DNA of 64,000 nucleotides, from NCBI GenBank assembly GCA_007449985.2, contig VIIQ02000649.1, positions 434,001 through 498,000 on the forward strand, read 5' to 3'. The position numbers and the translations under genes are program-made. The notes beneath the pieces are model-generated. The model made no database searches and was not told the DNA's origin. It saw only the letters and a program-made list of their open reading frames with translations. Positions 36,006 to 47,300 of this stretch are shown here, piece by piece. Each line of letters begins with the position of its first letter. Position 1 is the first letter of the stretch. The stretch is from Desmodesmus armatus. Lineage: Eukaryota > Chlorophyta > Chlorophyceae > Sphaeropleales > Scenedesmaceae.

Positions 36006-36629
36006 TGTGAGCATTTGCGTTAGCGAGAGCCAAATGTAACTGTATTTGTATGCTGAGCAGACTGACGGGTGATGTACTCGGACAACGTCCAAATTGGGGG
36101 ATTGTACGGCGTGGCTTACAGTGCCTGTGCCCCACAAGTTGTGTGTGGCGTCAGTGGCATTTGGGACCTGCCTGTCTGGGCAGGATCTTGTAAAGCGGCA
36201 CATGGAGGGTTCCTGGCGCCCGGGGGGGGGGGGGGGGGTATCTTCACAGCATGCTTCAAGAAGAGGGGCTCGGGACATTCTCACAGACTGAAGGGTACCC
36301 TCGCCCCTTGAGAGCAGGGTAAGCGCGTCATGGGCCTCCAGGGTGTTTGGGTGTCGGGCGACCATGCCCCCAAAGCAGCCACCCGTTGGGGAGCCTGATA
36401 GAGAAATCCCTGTGTCATTTCCGTCCTTACTACCCTTGCTGTGTAACGAACCCTGCCCACAAATCTGAGTGACAGCCAACATTCATTGAGTCATTCTCCA
36501 TTTTGAACTCTTGCGTCTGTTGATCTCGGATAGAGTTCGGGAGTGTATCGTGTGCATTTACGAAACAATTTCTGTGTCCATAAGCGTACTTGCCGGACCC
36601 TGCCCGCACCCTTCCACAGATCGCAGATC
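36006..36629. other. Intergenic COQ4 to secreted protein
   Basis: COQ4 3' flank with a TGTAA algal poly(A)-type signal near 36036 and an 18-base poly-G run near 36221-36238. No gene. Confidence 0.5.
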
Positions 36630-37466
36630 ATGGACAGCAAGGCACTCCTCCTCTGCGCTGTCGTGCTTTGTTTGGTTGCGTCTACAGCACATGGAGCAAA
36701 AAATATCCCAGTAAGCAGCGCAGTCAGCAGCAAGCTACCGGGCGTGGCTGCAGCTGCCAACCCCACAGACCCCTGCCAGGGCAAGGCGGATGCACAGAGC
36801 TGTGACGCTCTTGACGAGTGCACGTGGTGCAAAAGTGCTGCTGTGCCATCCTCATGTTTCACAGTGGTAAGCTTGGCGCGGAAACTAGTCCTCTGGGCAG
36901 GCTGCCTACAGGACTGAAAAATTGTGCAGGTGCCTGCATCAGCAACAGTCAGCATCTGCAGCAGCAGGTCCGCCTGTGGCTGCTATGAGACAGTGCCCGG
37001 AACCGGGGAGGTAGCAAGATTTCCTGTGGAGACACTGGGAACACACAAAGATGGGAACACAGAACACAATGTAACTAGCACTGGGTCCCCCACCGCCACC
37101 CCAGGCAACGAAAGCCTAACAAAGCAACCTCACAGTACAATAGAAGGCGTCCAGACCAAAGCTGTGAGTCCAGCAGCCCCATCAAGCCTAGTAGGATTAC
37201 CTGCAAGCAGCACCACCACCACCGCGCATGGCTGCTATGCTGAGGCTGTGTAGGTGCTGCAGTGTCGATTCCACAGCTGGGCTGCACTTGATGTCCATCA
37301 GTCAAGAGGCAGCCTGCCTGCCTGTCTCAAGCACCTCACTCTGTCATCAAATTGCAACAGCGAACTGGTGTGTTGTGTGTCTGCTGCCCTGCAGGCTCAA
37401 GCCAAGTTCCTGCCCCCTGCAGTGTTTGTGTGCGACAAGAAGCCACCTACTGCCAGCAGGCACTGA
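36630..37466 (+). CDS. Small secreted cysteine-rich protein
   Basis: Exons 36630-36866 and 37395-37466, 102 aa. The start MDSKALLLCAVVLCLVASTAHG is a signal peptide with likely cleavage after AHG. The mature part has DPCQGK, CDALDECTWCKSAAVPSSCF and, from exon 2, LPPAVFVCDKK. This short CTWCKSxAVPSxCF...LPPxVFxC module recurs in small secreted proteins of plants and protists; its function is not known to me. Exon 2 was chosen because the splice restores that module. Intron 1 carries one arm of an inverted repeat. It is not a member of family A. Confidence 0.75.
36987..37071 (+). repeat. 85-bp inverted repeat, arm 1
   Basis: Perfect reverse complement of 38227-38311. It lies in the intron of the small secreted protein gene and starts GAGACAGTGCCCGGAACC. 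Confidence 0.85.
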
Positions 37467-37583
37467 ACAGCCAGTGCACTGATAAACAGGACAGCCCACA
37501 ACCAAGATATTGCAGGGTGTACAGGGGCAAACAATAGCGAGTACTAAGTGTTGTGTTGTACCTTTGGTCAAAGCACAGTGCGT

Positions 37584-37628
37584 GAGACAGTGCCCGGAAC
37601 CGGGGAGGTAGCAAGATTTCCTGTGGAG
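37584..37628 (+). repeat. 45-bp short copy of the repeat with flanking direct repeats
   Basis: Identical to the first 45 bases of arm 1 and bordered by the 13-base direct repeat AGCACAGTGCGTG (37572-37584 and 37627-37639), as expected for a target-site duplication. Confidence 0.7.
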
Positions 37629-38226
37629 CACAGTGCGTGTCGGCAGCAATGGGGTATCTTTGAGGCACAGCCCTTGGCGTGGTGGTTCAGCATGACCGTG
37701 TGTTCAGTCAACTGCATTCAAGCAGCAGGTGCAATTTTGCAGGCCTTGATGCATTGCACTTGGGTGCCAGTTGAGCATGTACACTTTGTAAGCACTGCAC
37801 ATCGCCGTGTGCATGCACGTGGCGTGGCAAGGCCCAAATGCGGGTGGGGCAGCATGGGTTTGAAGGTACTTGCAGGCTGCATGTGCTGTTTTCATGGCCG
37901 GTGGGAACCACAGGTTGCATTCACCCATGCTCCTGCGGAAGGTGTGACCCTTGCTGCACATTGTAACAGCACACCATCTTGGAGGGTGGTCCAAGGCCCG
38001 TGCCACACACCATGATATGTTACAAAGGCAAGCCAACAATTGGGCCCACACCCTGTATCCCCACACTCAAAAGGCATCCAAGCGGCTTGCAATGCACATG
38101 TGCAATGTGCCTCGCCCTGTTGTCCGTAACGCACAACCAGCAGAATCAACAGCAGCAGACATGGGCCATCATGCAGCTTTCAAAGAGCAACAGCCAACTG
38201 CTTGCACGAACACCAGCAGGTTACTC

Positions 38227-38311
38227 CATTGTGTTCTGTGTTCCCATCTTTGTGTGTTCCCAGTGTCTCCACAGGAAATCTTGCTACCTCCCCGGTTCCG
38301 GGCACTGTCTC
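38227..38311 (-). repeat. 85-bp inverted repeat, arm 2
   Basis: Perfect reverse complement of 36987-37071, about 1.16 kb away. Confidence 0.85.
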
Positions 38312-38622
38312 ACCAGCAGGTTACTCCGAGTAACCCCAGGGCCTACGGACACGCCACATGCCAAACACGCCACATGCCAACAAAATTGCATCTTCCAACA
38401 CACGGTGATGCCCAGCACCAAACACAAACAGGAGCACACCCAGCTCCAGCCAAGTAAAGGTACAGCATCATTCATTGCCAGGGGGTTGTGCTGGCCAGAC
38501 AAAGCACAAGCTGAGGAGCCTGCATCACGCTTGCATGCGCAAGTCTGCTCGCATCACGCAGCCCTCACTCACTGCTGCATCATGCGTCTGCAGCGCATCA
38601 CACGTGACCCGTTGCAGCTGCT

Positions 38623-40019
38623 TCACTTTGACTGCGGCTTGGTCTGTACTGTAACAGTGCCCGTGTTTGTGCCGTCGCCCACTATGGTCTGGCAAGCTAG
38701 ACGCCAGCTGTCAGGTTTCTGCAGCAGAAGCAACGGCAGCAGGCAAGGCACACAGACAATCAGCCAATGTGGCCTAGCTGTGTTACCCCCTCACCCCACA
38801 CTGAGCATGTGCTGCACTGCCAAGAACGAACAGCTGCCTGGGGTGCAACTGCATGAAGATGGCTTAGTGGAAGGTCCAGGGCGTGTAGTGCACAACACCC
38901 TCAATTACACCGCCAGAAAATCTAAACGTCTTTTATAATATAAAAATATTATTATATATCTTTCTGTCTAATGCGGTGTGCAGGGGTGTAAGGCCTCAGC
39001 ACAGTATGCACATCCTCTGGCTCCAGACACACTGAGTGCAATGTGGCTTGTGTACATGTGGAATGGCAGAGGTTCCGGCTGTGTGTTGTGGAGCAATGCT
39101 GACGGTAACATACCTTATTCAGTTTCTTGTCTTCTGTTGCAGTTCTCTCTGACAATAAGTCAGCTCCATCAACCACCTATTCACGCAACAGCAACCCCAG
39201 CAGCAGCGACGCGTGACTGTGATGATCACTGCGTGTCACCTGGCTGGCCATGATCAGTCACCCTAGGTCAATGCTGAGTCCAAGGTGCCAGTGTATGGAG
39301 GTACTCAGCCCCATCCCAGAATGGTGAACCCGTACAATTGGTCAGCAAGCAACTTGCAAAGATGGAGTGCTGGCAGTACTGCTGGTGCCGGCAGCATTCA
39401 GCCCTGTAACACCGTGCTGGTTCTGACATACAGCTACTGCACACACAAGCAGGAGCTGCAACTGACCTGCATTATGCACGTCCCACACTGCCCAGCACCA
39501 CCACATGACCAGATCTTGCCCCACGTTGTGTACAAGTCGACCTGACGGAGTGAGCAAGCGAGCATGAGATGGGGTGGGGTGGTGATCACCGTTGAGTGGG
39601 GTGGAGGGGGGGCGGGGGTGTCACACTGTGTTGAGCCTCTGCTTCTGCAGGCAATTGACCTGCTTGTTGTGAATACCGCTGACCAGGTGTGCTATTGGCA
39701 CTGCATAAGAAACACAGTACGGTGGGTAAAACTGCTGTTGGGTTCTCACCTTGCTGTCCAGCATGCAGGCTCGCAGCTGCTCGCCAGAGGGACACTCAAT
39801 TTCTAAAGGCTGGCTCGGGTTCTCTGGTGTGACTACTTTGATTGTGATAGTAGGCTCGTCTGCTGCTGCTTGAACTTGTGTCAACCGCTGTGATGGTGAT
39901 TGGCTGTTCTGCTGCTGCCTCAGACGTGTGGTGCTTGGCAAGGTGACAGTATGAGAGGGCCTAGCTGCCGCTGATTGAGCAAACTGAAACGATTGGCTCC
40001 GACATTTGCCGGTGAGCAT
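38623..40019 (-). CDS. Plant-type [2Fe-2S] ferredoxin-like protein, PnsB3/NDF4-related
   Basis: Four exons: 40019-39750, 39541-39467, 39176-39114, 38718-38623; in-phase GT-AG junctions, 167 aa. The first ~50 residues (Ser/Thr/Arg/Gln, few acidic) look like a plastid transit peptide. The core reads TITIKVVTPENPSQPLEIECP, ACMLDSK, VDLYTTWGKIWSCGGAGQCGTC, DGADLLSERTATEDKKL, WRLACQTIVGDGTNTG. Cluster ligands are C-x5-C-x2-C and a fourth Cys 33 residues later (LACQ). The x5 spacing (CGGxGxCGTC) differs from photosynthetic ferredoxin (x4) and matches plant PnsB3/NDF4 proteins. Role: plastid electron transfer, partner unknown. It lies 347 bases downstream of the PTH gene on the same strand. Confidence 0.85.
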
Positions 40020-40366
40020 GGTGTGTGGTTGGGCACCGAGGTGCTACAGCAGCTGCTACAGCAATCTGGTGATGGAGTAACCGGGAACGGAAGTGGGGAC
40101 CTGGATACCGCGCTTTGCGAGCTTTGACGCAAGACTCAGGCAAATTTCGTACTGGGTGCCCCAAAGGTTCTGGCGGGCCCTACACCACTTGAAGCTGACT
40201 TGACCAGATTGGTCAACAAAATGAGTGATGTTGGGAGCTCAACTGCTACAGAGCTTGGAGGAATTTCAGGCGCTCTCCGTGGGCTTTCTCAGTGGACAGC
40301 ACCTCCGGGGCTGGGCTAACCAGCAGCAACACTAAGGCAGACACATGTGCAAGGCACACTTGTATG
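40020..40366. other. Spacer between PTH and ferredoxin-like gene
   Basis: No ORF supported; should hold the PTH terminator and the ferredoxin-like promoter. Confidence 0.4.
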
Positions 40367-42707
40367 TTACAACCGACTGCCAGAAACAGCCTTTTCCAAC
40401 CCCAACGCCAAACAACTCTCTATCACCCGTATGCTCTCATCAACAGCACCGTTGATAGCATCCATCTCACTGCGCCTGAAGTCCTGCAGTACATAGGACG
40501 CAATGTCTATCTGCCCCTCTGGCCGCCCAATGCCTGCAGCCAACCAGACACACAGACACACATGCAGGCAATCTCAGCCATAATGACACATGTCTGTTTT
40601 CATAGAACCCACTTCTTATCACTGCAAAAGCGGTGCCGTTGATGAAACGTGCTGCACAGCATACTGTGCAGCCCTTCCTGCACTGTAGATTGAGAGAGGC
40701 ACCCTTCAAGGCAACACATCACAATCTCTACCTGAGCACACCACAGGCTGCACATTGTATGCAGTGTGAACCCACCTATTTTGATCCTTGGGAACTCTTG
40801 ACTGCCTCCAAAGTGCTGCTGGATGCTGCGCAGGCCGTTGTGACCGCCATGACCCCCCTTCATCCGCAACCGCACTGCTGCCGTCGGCTGCAAGCATCAC
40901 ACAAACCGCGCAGTCATTGCCACATGATGCTTGTGCAAGAGCGTGGTCATACGGCTGACACGATCTTGGACGAGGACAGAACACAGGCAAGACTTGCTAG
41001 CAGACTTGGACGGCGCATGCTCAAGCTGAACACAAACAGGCAGTTGTGTCAGGGTGCCGTAAGTACAACTGTGGTGCGGTGCGGCAGAGGCATGGAACCA
41101 GACAAGCCGCTCTTGTATTTATCCACGGTCTGCTAAAATTTACAGATCATACCAGCTGCCAGCGGATATGGACCACTCACTGCAGCACTGCTCACACCTG
41201 GTCTAAATCGTCCGATATCACTAGCACCTGCTGCCGCGGCACCTGTTGAGCACAGCAGCCAACAACACAGCAGGAACAAACATGTTGCAATCATGCCGCA
41301 CCCCCAGCAGAAGCACTGAGTCAATCTTTCCATGCAGCATCTGTGACGACATCCGTGTGGCAACCATGCCTACATCAAATAAAGTCACACAACTGGCAGA
41401 TCTCCTGCTGCTGCATTGCCAAGTGGCAAAGCTGCGCAATTTATACAAGCTGTTCTTACTGCAAGGCCCAGGCCAAATAATTGCAGCCTGAGCCTTGTAA
41501 CAGTTTCTACAGTAGCATGGGAGTACAGTCCCCATTCCCACCACAACCCATTTCAACCCCTTACACCACCAGCAAAGGAGCCCACCTTGTAAAAGCGCGC
41601 CAGTGCTGCTACCGACTCCCCAGAATTGTTCATGAAAGTCACAGGCTTTGCCAGAATAATTTTCTTGCCCTGCAGCTCCCCACGCCCCACTGCTGCTGAC
41701 TTCTCCAACTTGCGCATGTCTATGCCTGCCTGCCGGGCGATGCTGTCAACGACCATGAAGCCCACCTGTGAGGAACAGAGGTTGCGCAACAGTACACATC
41801 AATTGGTCCCGTGCTGCTGCAGGTTGGGGATTTGTACATGCAATAGTACAGACGCCCGCTGCTGCCGCTGCTGCTGCTGCTGCCGCCGCTGTGGCTTGCT
41901 GAGGCTTGCTGCAAGAATCAGGCCCTGCCAAGGCATTGCTGCAGAGGCTGACCCTCCTGTGCAGCTGCGCAAAGCATCGTGGCTGGCCAGGCATAGGTCG
42001 CTATGGTAGCATGGATGCAACGATGGAAGGTCACACCCAGGCTGCATCTGTGTTTGTGAGCTGCAATAGGCTGTAGCCCTGACACAGTCTGCTGGGTGCC
42101 CCGGGACGTACATTGTGCCGCGTCTTTTCATAGCGAGGCCCTGGGTTTCCCAGCCCCACAATCAGCCTGTTGAGACAACCAGGAAGGGACAGGGAACAAT
42201 TGCAGTGCTTGAGTGTGTGCCGCCTAGTGGGTTTGATGAGCAATCGGCAGTTACCAACACTGGAAGTGAGAATGCTTGCTTTGAAAATTTTGTGCAATAT
42301 GTTCTGTGTGAAAACCCAATCACTCCATATTGAACACACTTTGTGTTCACAAGTCCTCGCTGCTCCCCTCACCATGTGTCACTTCCAGCTGCTGCTGGAC
42401 CAGCTTTGGCTGCTGGGCCTGCCTTAGCTGCTTTTTGTGGAGGAGCTGCGGGACGTGTCAATGTTCTGTTTTCTGGGCCTGCAGCTGCTTGGCATAGGGC
42501 TCTCCAGGGATTTCTTAGCAGACCACCCACTGCTGTTGGATGCACTAACTGGTGCTGGTGCGGCACCAAAGGGCAGGCATGCACCAGGGATGTTGTGCGG
42601 CTGCCTAGATGCATCGAAGCCCTCATCAGTGCCAAGTAATGCAAACAGGCACCAACCAGCGAGCAGAAGCAGGAAACTACCTGTCTGACGAACGCAGGCT
42701 TGAGCAT
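40367..42707 (-). CDS. Peptidyl-tRNA hydrolase (bacterial Pth type), organelle-targeted
   Basis: Six exons: 42707-42373, 42166-42112, 41765-41586, 41242-41198, 40887-40776, 40533-40367; all in phase, 297 aa. Pth frees tRNA from peptidyl-tRNA that drops off ribosomes. Catalytic and binding motifs are all present: LIVGLGNPGPRYEKTRHN (Asn and the catalytic His), FMNNSGESV, the Asp motif as VLVISDDLDQ (usually YDDLD), KGGHGGHNGLRSI, and FPRIKIGIGRP. The first ~110 residues precede the enzyme and end in an Ala/Lys/Pro-rich linker, fitting a plastid or mitochondrial presequence; internal splicing of that part is less certain. Exon 4 is only 45 bases. Confidence 0.9.
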
Positions 42708-44316
42708 TCAACACCAATCAGGTAGACATTCCTAGATTGTACAATGGTGATAACGCCTGCAAACGTCCGCCATGTTTCGCGTCCGTGGTTTATTTGACTT
42801 GACGACAGGCTGGCACAGGTGGCGCCCTCTCTCGTGCTAGAAACGTCCTGGGCTTGCCTAGTAAGCACATGTTGCCTTGGAACACCGTATTGGAACACCG
42901 CATTCGAACCCAAGGGACACAGGTCACCGGCCAGAGTTCGCTGTGCAACAGCTGGACACCTTTTGAAACCTGGCATGGATCACGTGCGCAGCAACTTCGG
43001 CGGGGTTGGCTGGTATGTTGCACGCCTACTTGTGCATGGTAAGCCATGAAGCTTGATTATAGTGTGCGAGTGGTCAAGATACAGATGGTTCCAAGCCAAT
43101 TGTGACGCAGTTACAAGCCAACTTTGAGGCACTTACACTTACAACTTTCATGCAGTACAACCCTGCCAACCCTGACCTCCTCATACCCCGTACAGCTGGT
43201 GTTCAATGCGGGACTTGAACCCAGAGTACATAGCCACAAACTACTGGTGGACCATAGGGGGTGCTGCCACCAAACACACAACGTGCTAGGTGAAGCTGAC
43301 TTGTGTACCGATGCTGTACAACGATCGCAATGTGGCATAGTAACAGTGTAAAACCTCAAAGCACGGCCGCCAGAAACACTTAAAAAGCAAACCTGACACA
43401 CTAGCAACAACTCTGACATCCCCGGGAGACATGTGCACATGCACATGCACGTCATACGTTCGCCAGCCACACAGGCGCTCAACAGAGTCAAGGATGGGCC
43501 TTGAGCGCACACACAAAACAAACACGGCGACTATTGCGCGGTTGCCCACGCCTCAACAACACTTTGGTATGCTCTCACTGCAACACACCTTGGGCTGACA
43601 CACATCGCAATGCGAGTGGCTGCCCTAAACAAGCATGAGGTCAACAACTAGCACTCACTTCAACTCACACAGCCAGCGGAACCCCAGCCCAGTGCCAACA
43701 CAGTCAAGCCCCATCAGCAGATGTTCACACTCACAGGAGTGTGACAGTCGTATGATGCTGGATCGGCTTTATCGCCACCACCACCATTGCTGCTGCCAAA
43801 ACCCTTCCGTTTCCAACTGCTTCACGCCACATGCAACTGCTGTGTCTCGTGACACTGTTGGCAACTGCCACAGCGAAACCCATGAGGAAGACCTTTGCAG
43901 AGTAAGCTGAAAGCAAAGCAAGAGGCGCAACAACACCTGACAACACCAGTGCTTATCCCCTCAGCAGCCGCACTCTGACCTCTTCCCGCCCACTGCAAAC
44001 CTTGAAATGTACAGTTGCCAAAGCAACTCTCAGTGCCCTTAGCACATCCCCACCCTCTGGCAATCAGCACAGGTCCACTCCACCTGCACTAGCCCTGCAG
44101 CCTGCAGGTCATCACGTCCCCGGGTCACGGCAGCTCCCTGCTAGCTATTGCTGTGCGGCACCTACGGTGAATCAGCTGTAGCGGCTACCCGGTGCTTCCC
44201 AGCAGTAGCAGGCGCTACTGGCTCTGTGCTGAGCAACAGCTTGCTGCAGCTGCTGCAAAGAACCCTACCACAACACGTTCACGGCACGACGAACATGCGA
44301 ACGGCGCCCAGGGTGC
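42708..44316. other. Intergenic between LACS and PTH
   Basis: About 1.6 kb with no gene I can defend. Open frames such as 43549-43286 (minus) have no recognisable domain. Confidence 0.4.
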
Positions 44317-47300
44317 TTATGCGGTAGCCAGGACGGGCCCTGCTGCGGCACCTGCAGGTGCTGCAACCTTGGCTGCAGGCTTCTGCTGCTTCTCCTGTGA
44401 GCGCTTGTGCTCGTCAGCCTCAATCTTCTTGTACATGGCGTCAATGGCTGCCTGCGGTGCAAACAACGCGCAACGGCACACATCATGTTGTTGTCCAACC
44501 TGACAACTGGGGGTGACTTATAACAGTGGCAGTGACTACTCGCCAACTGGCGGCAAGCCCGGGCTGCTTGAGCGCGTGATCCAAACCAACCTGAGTGCAG
44601 GGCGCCCATGCTGCACGTGGTGCGCTATGCGGGACTGTCACACTTGAAGGCACAGAGAACCTCAGCAATGGCAGCCTGGCAGCTATGGGCCGCCAGCGCG
44701 CAGCAGCACCGGGTGGCAAAGCCAGCGTCCACATCATGAAGGGCACAAACACGCACCTGGTAGCGCTTCTGCAGCTGTGGGCGCTTGAACTTGAAGGTGG
44801 GTGTCAAGCAGTCGTTCTCAACACTGAACTGCTCTGCATCCACGGTCACCCCACGAATGGCCTCAAAGCCCTTCACCTGCAGGACAAAACAGGTGCAGCA
44901 GAGCAGCAGTAGCACGGTGCCAGGAGGAATAGGTCTTGATAGTGTACGCAGCATCCCTTTCAAACAGCTACGCAAGAGGTTTTTCGGACAAGCGGATGTC
45001 TGCACCAGCTGCAATGTCAGCATGACCCATGTTGTCAATGTCTTTTCTGGGGGTTGTTCAAGCCCGTAACCCATGCAGCACCGGCAGCAGTCACCATGAG
45101 AGCACCACTGCAGGCACAACGGCAGGAGAATGCCAGCACAAGTGCGGCAGGTTCGGAGGCTTCTACAAGCAGCACCAGGGGTTGCCTGGGCAATGACTGC
45201 AGCACTGCAGGCTGCAGCAGCCTGATCCTGCTGAGAACACCCAACTGCCCTGCTCATTGTGGTCAGGGTGACCACACAGGAGGTGCATCGCCAAATCAAG
45301 TAAATGCATTGGCAGCCGCGGCTGTATGTGGCGCGTATTGAAATTAGAGAGGGAGGGAGGGAGGGAGAAAGCACGGAAGGGAAGGAGCAAGAAATGCACA
45401 GTGGTGCGGAGTGCGGACTCACCTTGTTCTCCTTGCCAATGGTGTTGAGCTCTGCCAGGATCCATGCCTCGGCAGCTGGGTCCTTGCACAGCTCAGCAAC
45501 ACTGCCTGCAGAGTGACAGCACAGCACAGCACAGTGTCAAGACAGCACCAACACAGCATGCCAGCTCAGCAACACTGCCTGCAGAGTGACAGCACAGCAT
45601 CGACACAGTGTCAACACAGCACCAACACAGCATGCCAGCTCAGCAACACTGCCTGCAGAGTGACAGCACAGCATCGACACAGTGTCAACACAGCACCAAC
45701 ACAGCATGCCAGCTCAGCAATACTGCCTGCAGAGTGGTCGTGAAGCACAGCATCAACACAGCGTCAAGGCAGCACCCTCACAGCATGCCAGCACAGCATG
45801 CCAGCACAGCGTGCAAGCTCCACGGCGGGCTGAGCCAGTGGGCTGAGAGGACAGCAGCCCCTCGCCTACCTGTCTTGCCGTTTGCCTTGGCCCAGTCCTT
45901 GATTGCCTCTGGCTTGGGCACCACCACCGCCACCAGTGTGCTCTTGAAGCTGTTGCCATACACCCACACCTGCTCCACTGGAGAGGCCTTCTTGTAGATG
46001 CCCTCCAGCTTCTCCACAGCGATGTACTCACCCTGAGTACAGCATCCACAGCAAGCAGACTCGTGTGTTGCTGCTGGCACTTTGATCACACGCTGAAGAT
46101 GTTCTTCTTGCGGTCCACATTCTTGAGCGTGCGTCAGTACATATCCTCAACAGGGATTGCTCACAGCACCTAGCCCAGAAATTTACCGCGGTTGATTCAA
46201 ACCCTACGTTTTCTGCAGCGCACCTGGCTGAGCTTGAAGATGTTCTTCTTGCGGTCCACAATCTTGAGGCCGCCCTGCTTTGTCAGCACAGCAATGTCGC
46301 CGGTGTGGAACCAGCCATCAGCATCCATCACCTCTGCAGTCTTGTCCTCCTGCATGTCAGGGAGCATTAGCCCGTGTTGGCAGCATGGTTGCGCAGCATC
46401 GCGAAACCGACGAGTGACAGCATGCGCCTTGTCTGGTTGTGGACGCAGCGGTTCTGCTACACACACGCGCACCCACTGCCACTGCCGCCCATTACAGACA
46501 AAGGAGAATGGATTAAACTGGCCCGTCAAGCAAACAAGCCAATATACCCAATGTAAGAAGCTGGGTGGCAAAGAAGTACAGGACAGCTCATGAGCTACAA
46601 TTCCTGGCAGTTTGGGGCTCTGGTAAGAACCGTAATATGCATTATACTTTACTTACAGCAAAGCACTGTACCCACCTGCTTGTAGTAGCCGCTGAAGAGC
46701 TGTGGGCCACGCAGCAGCACCTCGCCTGCTGGCTCGTTCTCAGTAGCAGCGTCATAGTTCATCTCTGCAGCAGGAGAACGGGGCGGGCAAGCGATAGCGA
46801 GCGGGCAACCAAGTAAGAGTGAACACGGGTAAAGCACAACGCATGCGAAGAGCACTGGCGCGAGTGAAGGCTGCAAGGGGTGTGTATGTTCACTGTTTTG
46901 GTGCATATTATGGATTGACCAACTTGCCAGCCTGACACACTGCTCTTACCTGGCACGCTCTCCAGCATGACCTCAGTGCATGGGGTGACAGGGCCGTTGG
47001 TGCCGTGCAGGGCATAGTCATCTGGCACAGCAATGCAGCTGGCGGCACAGGTCTCTGTCAGACCATAGCCCTGCAAACAGCACAGGCAGCAAGAGTGGTG
47101 GCCGTGAGTATGCTGTATCTGAAACACGACACACCAGCTGGGGCAGAAGCTCCGTACAAGATGAAGGTGTGCTCCTGCCCTGTGCAACATCTGCGGCAAC
47201 TGCTCACTTGGCCCCACAACCTACACTACAGGCCTACAAGCATGCGCCAGCCAAATGCCCCTACCTCCCCCCCTATTATGCCGCATTAGGCGCTCCAAAC

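Larger units (their letters stand above)
37467..38622. other. Intergenic between secreted protein and ferredoxin-like gene
   Basis: No gene. It holds a 45-bp copy (37584-37628) of the inverted repeat and the second 85-bp arm. Confidence 0.5.

Noticed and set aside
43190..43290. tRNA-like stretch on the minus strand with a good B-box (GGTTCAAGTCC)
   Set aside because: No matching acceptor stem, no proper anticodon arm, and no convincing A-box at the right distance.
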